Shown here in pieces: positions 35,972-44,848 of a stretch of 64,000 nt of DNA; position 1 is the first letter of the stretch, and each line of letters begins with the position of its first letter. This DNA comes from Streptococcus oralis (lineage in GTDB: Bacteria > Bacillota > Bacilli > Lactobacillales > Streptococcaceae). Under the pieces are notes generated by a model. That model did no database searches and was not told where the DNA came from. It was given only the letters and a program-made list of their open reading frames with translations. The translations under genes were made by a program, and so were the position numbers. Location: positions 849,908-913,907 of the forward strand of contig NZ_KQ969037.1 in the NCBI RefSeq assembly GCF_001578705.1. Reading direction: 5' to 3'.

Positions 35972-37771
35972 TTGAAAAAGTTTATATTGGCAAGTGCTGT
36001 TGTCCTTTCAATAGCAGGATTGGCACAGGCACCTATCTATGCGGAAGAAAACAATGCTAATCCTCCTGCCACCACCGAGCAAAGCAACTCTAAGGAAGAT
36101 AAGAAAGATCTTTCAATTAAAAATGAAGAGGAGACTACAACACTTCCAAAAGACAAGATAAAAGAAGAAGCCCCTAAAAAAGATGGATGGCAGGAAGAAA
36201 ACAAACACTGGCGTTTCTATGAAAACAATCAACCTGTCCTCAAATGGAAAAAAATTCAAGATAAGTGGTACTATTTTGACAACGATGGAAACCGACTCAG
36301 TGATACCATTTTTGATGGCTATGTTCTCAATAAAGACGGGGTCATGGTAGAAAATGGCTGGGTAGCTCTTGAGGGTAAATGGTACTACGTCAGTGAGTCT
36401 GGAAAAATCATCCAACAAAAATGGAAAAAAATCGGAGGAGTTTGGTACTACTTTGACAAAGATGGCGTCATGCTTAGTCAGACAATCGTTGATGGTTATC
36501 TCCTTACTAAAAGTGGGGCTATGGCGGAGAATGGCTGGGTAAAGGTTGACCAAAATTGGTATTATGTCACACCATCTGGCAGAATCTCGCAAGACAAATG
36601 GGAGAAAATTAATGGTTCATGGTATTATTTTGACAAAAACGGCGTGATGCTCAGCAAAACGACCGTTGGTGCTTACCTGCTCGGCAGTAGCGGGGCTATG
36701 GCGGAAAACTCCTGGGTGAGAATCAATGAAAATTGGTATTACGCTAATGAATATGGGAAATATAGCCAAGACAAATGGGAGAAAATCAAGGGAACTTGGT
36801 ATGCTTTTGAACAAAATGGTGTCATGCTTTCCAATAAATGGAAAGGAAGCTATTACCTCAAATCTAGTGGAGCCATGGCTGAAAAAGAGTGGATCTTTGA
36901 CAAGGCCTACAACAGTTGGTTCTATCTAAAAGCGAATGGAACCTATGCGGCTCGTGAATGGATTGGAGCTTACTATCTCAAGTCTGGTGGCTATATGGCC
37001 AAGAATGAGTGGATTTATGACGACTATTACAAGGCTCGTTACTATTTGGACGATAGCGGACATTATGTATCAGGGACCTATAAGATCGACGGCAAGGAAC
37101 ATTTGTTCCAAAAATACGGTCAATGGATTTCTGAAGTTTCAACAGAAGGTGGATTTGTAAAAGGTCAATACAGCAATACCATTTTCCTAGATCCTGGGCA
37201 TGGTGGTCGGGATTCAGGTGCCTTTTACTACAATGTAGCTGAAAAAGATCTCAACATGCAAATCTATCGCAAACTTCGCGCTAAGCTAGAAGAACTAGGC
37301 TACAAGGTCCTCACCTCTCGTGACAGTGATATCGATGTTGATTTTAAGACTGAGCGTTCAAGAATGGTAAATAAAACCAACTCTGATATCTTTATCAGTA
37401 TCCATTTCAATGCTACTGGAAACATTCACTCAAAAGCGAGCGGTATTCAAACCTACTCCTATAGCGATGAACCTGATTATCCAAGTAAGATTAATAAATA
37501 CTGGCACAATCACCCTGATCGTATGAGTGAAAGCAAGCGCCTCGCTGCTGCTATCCACTCCTCTCTCCTTGCAGAAACAGGTGCCAAGGATGCTGGCTTA
37601 TTGGAAAGTAGCTTCGCCGTACTACGCGAAACTGCCAAACCAGCCGTCCTCCTAGAACTTGGTTATATGGATAATTTCACTGAAAATCAACGGATTCGTG
37701 ATGATCGATACCAAGATAGACTAGTCGCAGGTATTGTGAAAGGCATCCAAAAATACTACGCTGGTAAATAA
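35972..37771 (+). CDS. Choline-binding N-acetylmuramoyl-L-alanine amidase (Amidase_3)
   Basis: The 599-residue secreted hydrolase starts at TTG 35972 (GGAG upstream) and has a signal peptide (cut near PIYA-EE, residue 24), a short acidic/Lys-rich linker, an array of about a dozen choline-binding repeats (GWxxxxxxWYYxxxxG type, residues about 65-395) and a C-terminal Zn amidase_3 domain: DPGHGGRDSG (near 407), the Glu in AEKDLN, SIHFNA, and ELGYMDN with the catalytic Glu. It should cut the MurNAc-L-Ala bond at choline-decorated walls. LytA of pneumococcus is an Amidase_2 enzyme with its repeats C-terminal, so this is a different design. Confidence 0.88.
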   Translation: MKKFILASAVVLSIAGLAQAPIYAEENNANPPATTEQSNSKEDKKDLSIKNEEETTTLPKDKIKEEAPKKDGWQEENKHWRFYENNQPVLKWKKIQDKWYYFDNDGNRLSDTIFDGYVLNKDGVMVENGWVALEGKWYYVSESGKIIQQKWKKIGGVWYYFDKDGVMLSQTIVDGYLLTKSGAMAENGWVKVDQNWYYVTPSGRISQDKWEKINGSWYYFDKNGVMLSKTTVGAYLLGSSGAMAENSWVRINENWYYANEYGKYSQDKWEKIKGTWYAFEQNGVMLSNKWKGSYYLKSSGAMAEKEWIFDKAYNSWFYLKANGTYAAREWIGAYYLKSGGYMAKNEWIYDDYYKARYYLDDSGHYVSGTYKIDGKEHLFQKYGQWISEVSTEGGFVKGQYSNTIFLDPGHGGRDSGAFYYNVAEKDLNMQIYRKLRAKLEELGYKVLTSRDSDIDVDFKTERSRMVNKTNSDIFISIHFNATGNIHSKASGIQTYSYSDEPDYPSKINKYWHNHPDRMSESKRLAAAIHSSLLAETGAKDAGLLESSFAVLRETAKPAVLLELGYMDNFTENQRIRDDRYQDRLVAGIVKGIQKYYAGK

Positions 37772-37775
37772 AAAC

Positions 37776-37802
37776 AAAGTCTCGAGAAACTTCGAGACTT
37801 TT
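37776..37802. terminator. Bidirectional terminator
   Basis: AAAGTCTCGA/TCGAGACTTTT hairpin between the amidase and the convergent membrane gene. Confidence 0.85.
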
Positions 37803-38120
37803 CTATTTGCCTTCTTTTTTATCTTTATCAGGAAAGAGGTAGCCAAGTCCTACACAAGCTAGCACACCGGCTCCAATCACCAAACCACTTGAAATTGGCA
37901 AAAGATCCAAGATAGCATTTGCAATGATAAAGGCAATAATCAGGCACATCAGGCTAGCCTTGTAGTCTTTTTTCAAAAGATTTTCTAAAGTGAAATAGAG
38001 GAACAATCCTACCGGAATGAGTGACCAGAGGTTGACATCCAAACTTGGCCATCCAACAAACCCGAAATACAATACTAGCGCTGCTGCTACTAAAAATACA
38101 AGTCCCAATAATTTTTTCAT
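37803..38120 (-). CDS. Small polytopic membrane protein (LiaI/LiaF-TM-like)
   Basis: The 105-residue protein has about four membrane segments (VFLVAAALVLYFGFVGW; LWSLIPVGLFLYFTL; SLMCLIIAFIIANAIL; GLVIGAGVLACVGLGYLF) and a charged tail. The layout resembles the LiaI/LiaF-like transmembrane region, but I do not claim a precise family. Function unknown. Confidence 0.65.
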   Translation of the reverse strand: MKKLLGLVFLVAAALVLYFGFVGWPSLDVNLWSLIPVGLFLYFTLENLLKKDYKASLMCLIIAFIIANAILDLLPISSGLVIGAGVLACVGLGYLFPDKDKKEGK

Positions 38121-38281
38121 TTTTTTGTCTCCATTTTCTTTTTTTATTGACTTGAGTTATCTGATACTGACTCCTCACATCCCTTACATGAATCATTATA
38201 GCAGAGGATTTTTTCAAGAACAAGGCCTTTTGCCTATCTGGTCTATATCTCGGTCTAAGTGGTTGAATAGTAGTGATAAAG

Positions 38282-38305
38282 AAAGAAGCCCATTAGGGCT
38301 TCTTG
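38282..38305 (-). terminator. Terminator of tRNA-Thr
   Basis: Minus strand AAGAAGCCC/GGGCTTCTT with a 4-nt loop directly downstream of the tRNA. Confidence 0.75.
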
Positions 38306-38309
38306 ATTT

Positions 38310-38382
38310 TGCCGATTGCAGGGCTTGAACCTGTGACCTACGCGTTACGAGTGCGTTGCTCTACCAACTGAGCTAAATCGGC
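38310..38382 (-). tRNA. tRNA-Thr (CGT)
   Basis: 73-nt cloverleaf: acceptor GCCGATT/AATCGGC, D-arm GCTCAGTTGGTAGAGC, anticodon loop CTCGTAA (CGT), T-loop TTCAAGC, discriminator A. CCA is not encoded. Confidence 0.96.
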
Positions 38383-38482
38383 GATTACCCTTTTAGTATA
38401 GCACTCTGAAAATAGATGTCAAGAAATTTTCATCACCATTAGAAAAAGCCTGTCCTAAGACAAGACTTTGAGTCTCTTAAAC

Positions 38483-39268
38483 TTACGAACCCGCACTTTC
38501 GTAGGCTTCCAAGCCCCTCTCCCAGAGTTTTAGAGAGATGCCAAAGAAGATAAGAGAAATCAGAATCAAACCACCGATATTAAAGAGTCCATCCTTGTCC
38601 TGCAAGAAATAGCTGGCAGGATAGTAGGCCGTAAAGGCGAAAGGCACGATAAAGCTAATCAACCAACGAAGAAGCGAATTGTAAATGGAAATAGGATACT
38701 TGGCAAAGTCATTGAACATATAAAAAATGTAAATCATGGCGCCTGACTGCTTGGTCCAAAAAGCGATACTGGCTGTCGCAATTTTCAAGGAAGTATAAAT
38801 CAGGGTCGCAAAAGGAATACAGACTAGGAAAAGTAAGAATTTGGGAAGAGTCCAAGCAATGCTAGTCACTGTTGTTCCCAGTAGGATACCACCGACCAAG
38901 AGTTCGCCCAAGGCATCAATCTGAAAGGTTTCAACTAGGATATGAAAGAGAGGATTGATAGGACGCGTCAGATACTTGTCAAATTCCCCTTTTCGCACCA
39001 AGCGCTGTCCCAGTGCCCATAGATTGTCAAAAAAGAGATGGTCCAAGCCCTTGGGAATCAAGGAAAAACCATAGATAAAAGCAATTTCTTGAAAAGTCCA
39101 GCCTTCTAGCGAGGGGATGTGTTGAAAGATGACATTGAGAAACAGGAGGTTCAGACCTTGAGTCAGAAAGACTCCCAAGACACCAACCACAAAATCCACC
39201 TTGTACTCCATGATTTGCTTGATGTATTGTCTGATAAAAATCAGATGCATGCGCTGATATTTTTTCAT
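38483..39268 (-). CDS. ABC-2 type transporter permease (COG3694-like)
   Basis: The 261-residue protein has six predicted membrane segments. It is followed by a second permease and preceded on the operon by an ATPase, a three-gene layout common in streptococci (COG4586-COG4587-COG3694). Likely exports a drug, lipid or peptide; the substrate is unknown. Last gene of the operon, 1 bp after the other permease. Confidence 0.85.
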   Translation of the reverse strand: MKKYQRMHLIFIRQYIKQIMEYKVDFVVGVLGVFLTQGLNLLFLNVIFQHIPSLEGWTFQEIAFIYGFSLIPKGLDHLFFDNLWALGQRLVRKGEFDKYLTRPINPLFHILVETFQIDALGELLVGGILLGTTVTSIAWTLPKFLLFLVCIPFATLIYTSLKIATASIAFWTKQSGAMIYIFYMFNDFAKYPISIYNSLLRWLISFIVPFAFTAYYPASYFLQDKDGLFNIGGLILISLIFFGISLKLWERGLEAYESAGS

Positions 39269-39269
39269 A

Positions 39270-40088
39270 CTAACCTCCCTGAATGGTGATAAATGACTGG
39301 ACTCGTTTCCAGATCAACTGAGACAAGCCCACCATCACTATGAGCCAGAAAAACTGCAAAACGAGCGCCTGAAGAATCTGACTAGCATCGTATTTCCCAA
39401 CAATGATCATGACCGGAGTATAAATCAAGGATGAAAAAGGCAAGAAGGACAGAATATCTGAAACGGTTTTAGGAAAGAAAGCCAAGGGAATCAAACTTCC
39501 AGACATAAAGGCAACTATTGACGTCTTGAGTAGATTGGAACCCCATAGATTTTTAAACACAAAGGCTGAAAAACCAAAACAGATATTAAAGAAAAAGTTG
39601 ATCAGGTAGGCTAGGGTTAAGCTAAAGAGATATAGGACGGTTAATCCCAGTACTTCTAAAATGCCTTGCCCAGATAAGATTTTCATCAAAACGATGACAC
39701 TTAAAAATGGAAGGCCAACGCTGATAAAAATCAACCACTTGGAACCAAGTTCTGTGAAAAGATAAGAGGCTGCAAAATGCACTGGTCGCAACAAACGCAT
39801 GATAATGGAACCATCCTTGACCTCCTCTCCAATCATAAAAGAAGAATCCGATCTGGTCAAAAGATTGGTCACAAAACTCATAATGATGTAGAGGGTGATA
39901 TCTGCCATGCTGAAACCCTGAATCAAAGACTCTTGCGAGGAATCAAAGACTGCCTTCCAGAGATAAAAGGCCACAAAAGCACCCATGACATCGCCAATTC
40001 GATAAAGAAGAAAGTTGACTCGATAGGTGATCAACTCCTGAATCCCTGCATTAATAAAGGGGTTATAACGTCTCCACAATTTGACCAT
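39270..40088 (-). CDS. ABC-2 type transporter permease (COG4587-like)
   Basis: The 272-residue, about six-helix permease includes GEEVKDGSIIMRLLRPVHF, a typical ABC-2 coupling segment. I chose the ATG at 40088, with AAAGGAG upstream, rather than one 42 nt earlier inside the ATPase gene. It forms the membrane part together with the downstream permease. Confidence 0.86.
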   Translation of the reverse strand: MVKLWRRYNPFINAGIQELITYRVNFLLYRIGDVMGAFVAFYLWKAVFDSSQESLIQGFSMADITLYIIMSFVTNLLTRSDSSFMIGEEVKDGSIIMRLLRPVHFAASYLFTELGSKWLIFISVGLPFLSVIVLMKILSGQGILEVLGLTVLYLFSLTLAYLINFFFNICFGFSAFVFKNLWGSNLLKTSIVAFMSGSLIPLAFFPKTVSDILSFLPFSSLIYTPVMIIVGKYDASQILQALVLQFFWLIVMVGLSQLIWKRVQSFITIQGG

Positions 40089-40089
40089 C

Positions 40090-41082
40090 TTAGAGCTCCT
40101 TTCGATAGAAGCGACGGATAATATCCTCAATATCCGTATCCATCATCTTCAAATCACGGACTTCAAAATCAGACAAGGTTTGCTTGATAATATCTGCCGA
40201 CTGGTAGCACGAACTATCAAATTCAATATTGAGACTGTTTCCTTGTCTATCAATGGTCATATCAGGCATGCCTTCATAGTGAGAAAGGAGATGACTTTGC
40301 CCTGGTACCAGTTCAAAGGAAAGAGTCTTCATCTTGCCAAAGGTTTCCTTGAGCTGGCTCACCGTTCCATCAAAAATCTCCTGCCCCTTGTCAATCATAA
40401 AAATTCGATCACAGAGTTGCTCAATATCGCTCAGGTCGTGAGTGGTCAAGAGAATGGTAGTCTCTTCCTCTTGATTGATCTGGGTAATGGCGCGACGAAT
40501 GTTATCTTTGACCGAAACGTCCAAACCAATAGTCGGCTCATCTAAAAAGAGAACTTTGGGATTGTGAAGCAAGGAAGCAGCAATATCTGCCCGCATCCGT
40601 TGTCCCAGTGAGAGAGTTCGCACGGGATCCTTGATAAATTCCTTCAAATCCAAGACTTCATTCAAAAAGTCCATGCGTTTATGGAAGAGCGAGTCTGGCA
40701 CATCGTATATCTCTTTCAAAACCGTGTAGGTCTCTTGCAGCGCCAGATCCCACCATAACTGAGTTCGTTGTCCAAAGACAACTCCGATATCCTTGACATA
40801 ATCTTGGCGATTATCCTGCGGAATCTTGCCGTTAATCCGACAAAAACCAGATGTCGGTTTCAAAATCCCGGTCAGCATTTTGATGGTTGTCGACTTCCCA
40901 GCGCCATTTGCCCCAATAAAACCTAAAATCTGCCCCTTGGGAACCTCAAAGGTCAAATCTTTAACCGCTTCAAAGGTCTGCTTTTCGGGATGAATAAAGG
41001 AGCGCAAAGCTCCCTTCAACCCCGGTTCCTTCACTGTCTTCACAAAATTTTTCTGAAGATGTTCCACTTCTATCATTGCCAT
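40090..41082 (-). CDS. ABC transporter ATPase (COG4586)
   Basis: The 330-residue ATPase has Walker A GANGAGKST (about residues 56-64), signature LSLGQRMRAD, Walker B VLFLDEPTIGLD and the H-loop TTHDL. A C-terminal domain follows. GGGGAG lies upstream of the ATG. First gene of the three-gene ABC-2 operon with a clear promoter at 41199-41227. Confidence 0.93.
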   Translation of the reverse strand: MAMIEVEHLQKNFVKTVKEPGLKGALRSFIHPEKQTFEAVKDLTFEVPKGQILGFIGANGAGKSTTIKMLTGILKPTSGFCRINGKIPQDNRQDYVKDIGVVFGQRTQLWWDLALQETYTVLKEIYDVPDSLFHKRMDFLNEVLDLKEFIKDPVRTLSLGQRMRADIAASLLHNPKVLFLDEPTIGLDVSVKDNIRRAITQINQEEETTILLTTHDLSDIEQLCDRIFMIDKGQEIFDGTVSQLKETFGKMKTLSFELVPGQSHLLSHYEGMPDMTIDRQGNSLNIEFDSSCYQSADIIKQTLSDFEVRDLKMMDTDIEDIIRRFYRKEL

Positions 41083-41198
41083 ATCTATCTCCCCTTAGTA
41101 AGAAATCAACAAACCGTGTCCTCTAAACACAAAAAGCCAATTTCTCATCTCCTAAAATCTGCCTTCTTTATCACATTAGAAGGCCTCAGTAACACTCT

Positions 41199-41227
41199 AT
41201 TATAAAGTAATTAAGAAGGGAAAACAA
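41199..41227 (-). promoter_or_regulatory. Promoter of ABC-2 operon
   Basis: Minus strand TTGTTT (41222-41227), 17-bp spacer, TATAAT (41199-41204). The remaining 41083-41312 gap holds no gene I can see. Confidence 0.7.
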
Positions 41228-41312
41228 GTGTTTTTTGTGGGATAGGAAAGAAAGCATAGAATATCCCAGTGATCGAATATCTTGAAAACGACTAGATTCA
41301 CTCTCCGCTGCT

Positions 41313-42362
41313 TCATCGGAACTTTTTTACATTTCCAAAATGTGATACAACAATGGTATCCAATTGATTCGCTATTTCTTTAAAGGAAAGATTTAAGTCC
41401 AAAGTCTGAACACTGATTTGATTACCGTGCATTTGATAAACATTATCTGGTTGAACTACTTCATCTGTCTTTGCATAGAGCAACATTCCCGACACTTTGC
41501 TACCATGTTCTTGATTTTGGTATTCTCTATTTTTGACATATGTAAAAATCTGATAAAGATTGTTGGAGTGGAGAGAATACTTTTTAAAATTCATTTGAGT
41601 TGTACTTTTATAGTATTTAGCATCAATAATCAAGATAGAATTCTCTTTTTGAAGCTGAATATCACTTTGCATGATAGGGAGCATCTCACCGATACCATCG
41701 TCTAACGCCCACGGTATCTGTGCTGCATTCGCATTTAATTCTGGATAATGTTTTTTATAATACTCAAGGATAAATTTTTCATACAATCTGTTCATTCGTC
41801 GCTCATCTAAGAAACTCATCATCTTCATGTTACCATCTGATGTTGTTTGCAATAAACCTTTTACCACTAAATAGCAAATGGCAATCATCATTCTATAAGA
41901 TTGATTATTTTTGTTGTATTGCAGATTCCAGTTAACAGTTTCCAAATCAATCGGTTCAACATCACGGAAATAAACCATCAATTTCCGCAATTCTTTCTTC
42001 CTATCCTTGGAGATATCTGCTTTCAACAGAAGATTGACCGTTGATTTTATAATACGGTTCATCCTATTATTTACTGAAAACTCTTCATAAGTACAAAATA
42101 TTTTCTTCCCAAGAGTACATTGACTTTTGATTGACTCTGCAATCTCAATTTTTCCCCTTAGTGTAGAGAGTTCTTCTACTTGAGCAAGGTATTCCTTTCC
42201 CAGTCCTCTCTTAAGCTGTATGGCAATTCCTTTGGCCAAGACAGCACTCATCAAATCAGCCGTATGATGAAACTCCTCTGTGGCAAGTTTCTGATATCCT
42301 TGCCCCTTAAGAACCTTAAAAGCATAAGTCAGCATGTAATAAACATTCTTTATCGGTATCAC
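41313..42362 (-). CDS. mcrC: McrC-like subunit of a modified-DNA restriction system
   Basis: The 349-residue protein starts MIPIKNVYYMLTYAF, typical of the McrC/LlaJI family, and carries a PD-(D/E)xK nuclease core late in the protein (SDIQLQKENSILIIDAKYYK, about residues 239-258). McrC supplies the cut while McrB GTPase moves on DNA. It overlaps mcrB by 4 bp, so the two are coupled. No methyltransferase accompanies it, fitting a type IV system that attacks modified DNA. Confidence 0.88.
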   Translation of the reverse strand: MIPIKNVYYMLTYAFKVLKGQGYQKLATEEFHHTADLMSAVLAKGIAIQLKRGLGKEYLAQVEELSTLRGKIEIAESIKSQCTLGKKIFCTYEEFSVNNRMNRIIKSTVNLLLKADISKDRKKELRKLMVYFRDVEPIDLETVNWNLQYNKNNQSYRMMIAICYLVVKGLLQTTSDGNMKMMSFLDERRMNRLYEKFILEYYKKHYPELNANAAQIPWALDDGIGEMLPIMQSDIQLQKENSILIIDAKYYKSTTQMNFKKYSLHSNNLYQIFTYVKNREYQNQEHGSKVSGMLLYAKTDEVVQPDNVYQMHGNQISVQTLDLNLSFKEIANQLDTIVVSHFGNVKKFR

Positions 42363-44056
42363 TTAATCGCACTCCTTAGATTGCCACTCCATTCTTTAAC
42401 TAAGCTAGGTTCATCAAACCAATACTCCTTTAAAAGAGGTATCAGTTCATACTCTACAATACTCGAAAGAACTTGTTGGTCGATACTATTCGGTATTAGA
42501 TTACAAAAATAACTATGGCCTATGCAAAAACCCTCTCCTAAACTTTCATCAGAAGCGATGATTTCATTTAGATGCTTCACAGTATTTATTAATGCATCAA
42601 ATTTTTCATTCTTCAAGTGTGATTGATATTCTTTGAAGCCATCCGAATCAAATCCTGGTTTCAACTCAAAAAATGCAAATCTTCGTCTCAAAGCAAAATC
42701 TAGCATGGCTAAGCTACGATCGGCAGTATTCATCATACCAATAATGTATAAGTTCTCCGGAATTGAGAATTGTTCATCCGAATAAAGAAGCTGTAGATCT
42801 CTTCCTCGCTTATCCATTTCGATAAGCATAAACAATTCACCAAATATTTTGCTCAAATTTCCTCGATTAATTTCGTCAATGATAAAGAAATAATCATTGC
42901 TTTCATCGCCCTCAGCCTGTTTACAAAATTGATAGAAGGGACCTTTTCTTAGTTCAAAACCACTGGCAGAAGGTCTAAATCCCATAATAAAGTCTTCGTA
43001 CGAGTAACTTTGGTGAAACTGAACCATCTTTACCCTATCGATCGCTTTTTCACCCATCAGTGAGTAAGCTAGTCGATCAGCAGTAAATGTTTTTCCAACA
43101 CCCGGAGCCCCCTCCAATATGATGTTCTTCTTAAGGCGAAGAATCGTTGCCAATCGATCATAATCCTCTGCTGACACAAAAACTTCTTTTAGAAAATCTT
43201 CCCTTGTATAGCTAGTATCCACTTTTTCTGATTTTTTAGTGTCTTCAGATGGTAGATCGTATCTAGGTGCTGAACTCTCACTAACTTCTTTTTTCGCTTG
43301 TTCTTCTTTATTCACCTGTTCAGAATACTTCCAAGCTTCAAAAGACAATTCCTTGAAGTTTTTCAATTCAGATTGTGGACTATCTAAATAGTTTTTAAGT
43401 GAGTCAACAATAGAAAAATAGTCTGATGCTGAAACTTTCGAATTCACCTTTGGGAGTTTATGGACTAATTCTAGAGGTAATTTCCCGGATTCGTAAATAT
43501 ACCATCTATTTCGACTATCTAGATTCAGAAATGAATTTGGGGCAATCCAATATAAACCCATCGTAATTTTAGCATTGCCATTATTTTTTCTATTGATGAC
43601 TTTATCAAAATATCCTGAGAAAATCTCCTTATTCTCAGATGATGGATCTTCAGAATAAGCTAATGCTGCTATAAAAAGCTCCCACAAATCATCAATATCG
43701 CTATCCCCTCTATCTGCATAAAAAAGATAGTAGGTTGCATTCTGTGTGTTAAGAACAGGAATACTGTCGAACGTAGTTGGAATGTCATGGGATAATTCGA
43801 ATAATTCTGCAATAGCAGTCAAAATTTTAATCCGATTTTCATCTTTCAATCCTTTATTGAATAGACCAAAAATTGTAAAAGGGTCAATATCCATGATATT
43901 GTTGTCCTTGTCCAAGGTTGGCATTGAAATGCCCGTCATTTGATAAATTGCCTTAACCTTTTGAATGAGCTCTGCCCTTTTCTCTTTATAGCTCACAAGT
44001 TTAAACGCAAATTCTTTATAAAAATCTACCCAATCAAATTGTCCTGCTTGTCTCAT
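42359..44056 (-). CDS. mcrB: McrB-like GTPase of a modified-DNA restriction system
   Basis: The 565-residue protein has a long N-terminal part without a motif I recognise (about residues 1-290; possible target-recognition domain) and an AAA+ motor: Walker A GAPGVGKT near 315, FIIDEINRGNLSK, and the McrB guanine signature MNTADRS near 440, followed by LRRRFAF. I preferred the ATG at 44056 with GAGG 6 nt upstream over one 21 nt earlier. An extended -10 (TGCTATAAT) lies at 44121-44129. The AT-rich composition suggests an acquired defence gene. Confidence 0.88.
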   Translation of the reverse strand: MRQAGQFDWVDFYKEFAFKLVSYKEKRAELIQKVKAIYQMTGISMPTLDKDNNIMDIDPFTIFGLFNKGLKDENRIKILTAIAELFELSHDIPTTFDSIPVLNTQNATYYLFYADRGDSDIDDLWELFIAALAYSEDPSSENKEIFSGYFDKVINRKNNGNAKITMGLYWIAPNSFLNLDSRNRWYIYESGKLPLELVHKLPKVNSKVSASDYFSIVDSLKNYLDSPQSELKNFKELSFEAWKYSEQVNKEEQAKKEVSESSAPRYDLPSEDTKKSEKVDTSYTREDFLKEVFVSAEDYDRLATILRLKKNIILEGAPGVGKTFTADRLAYSLMGEKAIDRVKMVQFHQSYSYEDFIMGFRPSASGFELRKGPFYQFCKQAEGDESNDYFFIIDEINRGNLSKIFGELFMLIEMDKRGRDLQLLYSDEQFSIPENLYIIGMMNTADRSLAMLDFALRRRFAFFELKPGFDSDGFKEYQSHLKNEKFDALINTVKHLNEIIASDESLGEGFCIGHSYFCNLIPNSIDQQVLSSIVEYELIPLLKEYWFDEPSLVKEWSGNLRSAIK

Positions 44057-44120
44057 CTTAAACCTCACATCCCACATCTCTAGTAATTTTTGATGTACTA
44101 AATTTTATTGTTAATTAATA

Positions 44121-44129
44121 TTATAGCAC
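44121..44129 (-). promoter_or_regulatory. Extended -10 promoter of mcrBC
   Basis: Minus strand TGCTATAAT with no good -35 element; about 65 bp from the mcrB start. Confidence 0.5.
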
Positions 44130-44211
44130 GAAAACCTTTCCAATACGATGCAACATTGCTATACATATACGATAAAAATTTCACTATCTTTAATCAACTT
44201 CAACAGTACAC

Positions 44212-44233
44212 AAAAAGGTGACCTTTGTCGCCT
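44212..44233 (-). terminator. Terminator of the unknown gene at 44291
   Basis: Minus strand AGGCGAC/GTCACCT (one mismatch) followed by TTTTT. Confidence 0.6.
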
Positions 44234-44290
44234 CAAATGATTCCTTCTGATACTTTGAAATTCAATAATGAATCTATTCGATTCACTTTT

Positions 44291-44683
44291 TTATCCTTCA
44301 TTATGAAGTTTCATTTCAATCTCCTTTGTAGATATGTCGTGAGGAAGAGGAAATATCTTCGTGTAGCCCTCATCACAAAAGAGAACCTTCTGATCTGATG
44401 GAAACCATTCCCGAAGCCAGAGGATATAGGCGGCATAATCTTGTAACCGATTTTTTGAATCAAAGTAGTTTATAACGAAGACATCATTTTTTCGATTCAA
44501 AGCACCCTCAACTGAGACCTCGGGACTTTGGTAATCCCATAAAAGACGATAGGCTTTTTCATGATCGTTTTCTTCCCTTATAATCACACCTGAATACCTA
44601 TCTCTCAGCGAAGCACAAAATGCTTGGATATCAAATTCTGCATTTTCATAACCATCTAAAAAGATAAAATCCGCTGAACTCAT
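44291..44683 (-). CDS. Unrecognised 130-residue protein next to McrBC
   Basis: I do not recognise the family. The product is soluble-looking, acidic and rich in aromatic residues, with MSSADFIFLDGYENAEF at the start; no membrane helix, signal peptide or catalytic signature is visible. A strong RBS (GGGAGGAGG) and its own terminator argue for a real gene. It lies between mcrB and fba in an AT-rich stretch, so it may be part of the same acquired cargo. An immunity or accessory defence role is possible but not supported by any motif. Confidence 0.65.
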   Translation of the reverse strand: MSSADFIFLDGYENAEFDIQAFCASLRDRYSGVIIREENDHEKAYRLLWDYQSPEVSVEGALNRKNDVFVINYFDSKNRLQDYAAYILWLREWFPSDQKVLFCDEGYTKIFPLPHDISTKEIEMKLHNEG

Positions 44684-44797
44684 GACTCTCCTCCTCCCTT
44701 TGAAAGCCTGATATTATTTTATCATAAATTAAAAAATTTCTTAGAATCAAATTAAATTCCACCTCCTAAACTTGAAAAATAATTTATTTCCACCACA

Positions 44798-44825
44798 CAA
44801 AAAACCCACCCTCATGGGCAGGTTT
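44798..44825 (-). terminator. fba terminator
   Basis: Minus strand AACCTGCCC/GGGTGGGTT hairpin with a 2-nt internal mismatch, followed by TTTTTTG. Confidence 0.75.
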
Positions 44826-44848
44826 ATGATTTGTATTGTTCAGCTAGA

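Noticed and set aside
42180-42512. Plus-strand 110-codon frame across mcrB/mcrC
   Set aside because: Antisense to two confident overlapping genes and without an RBS; a shadow.
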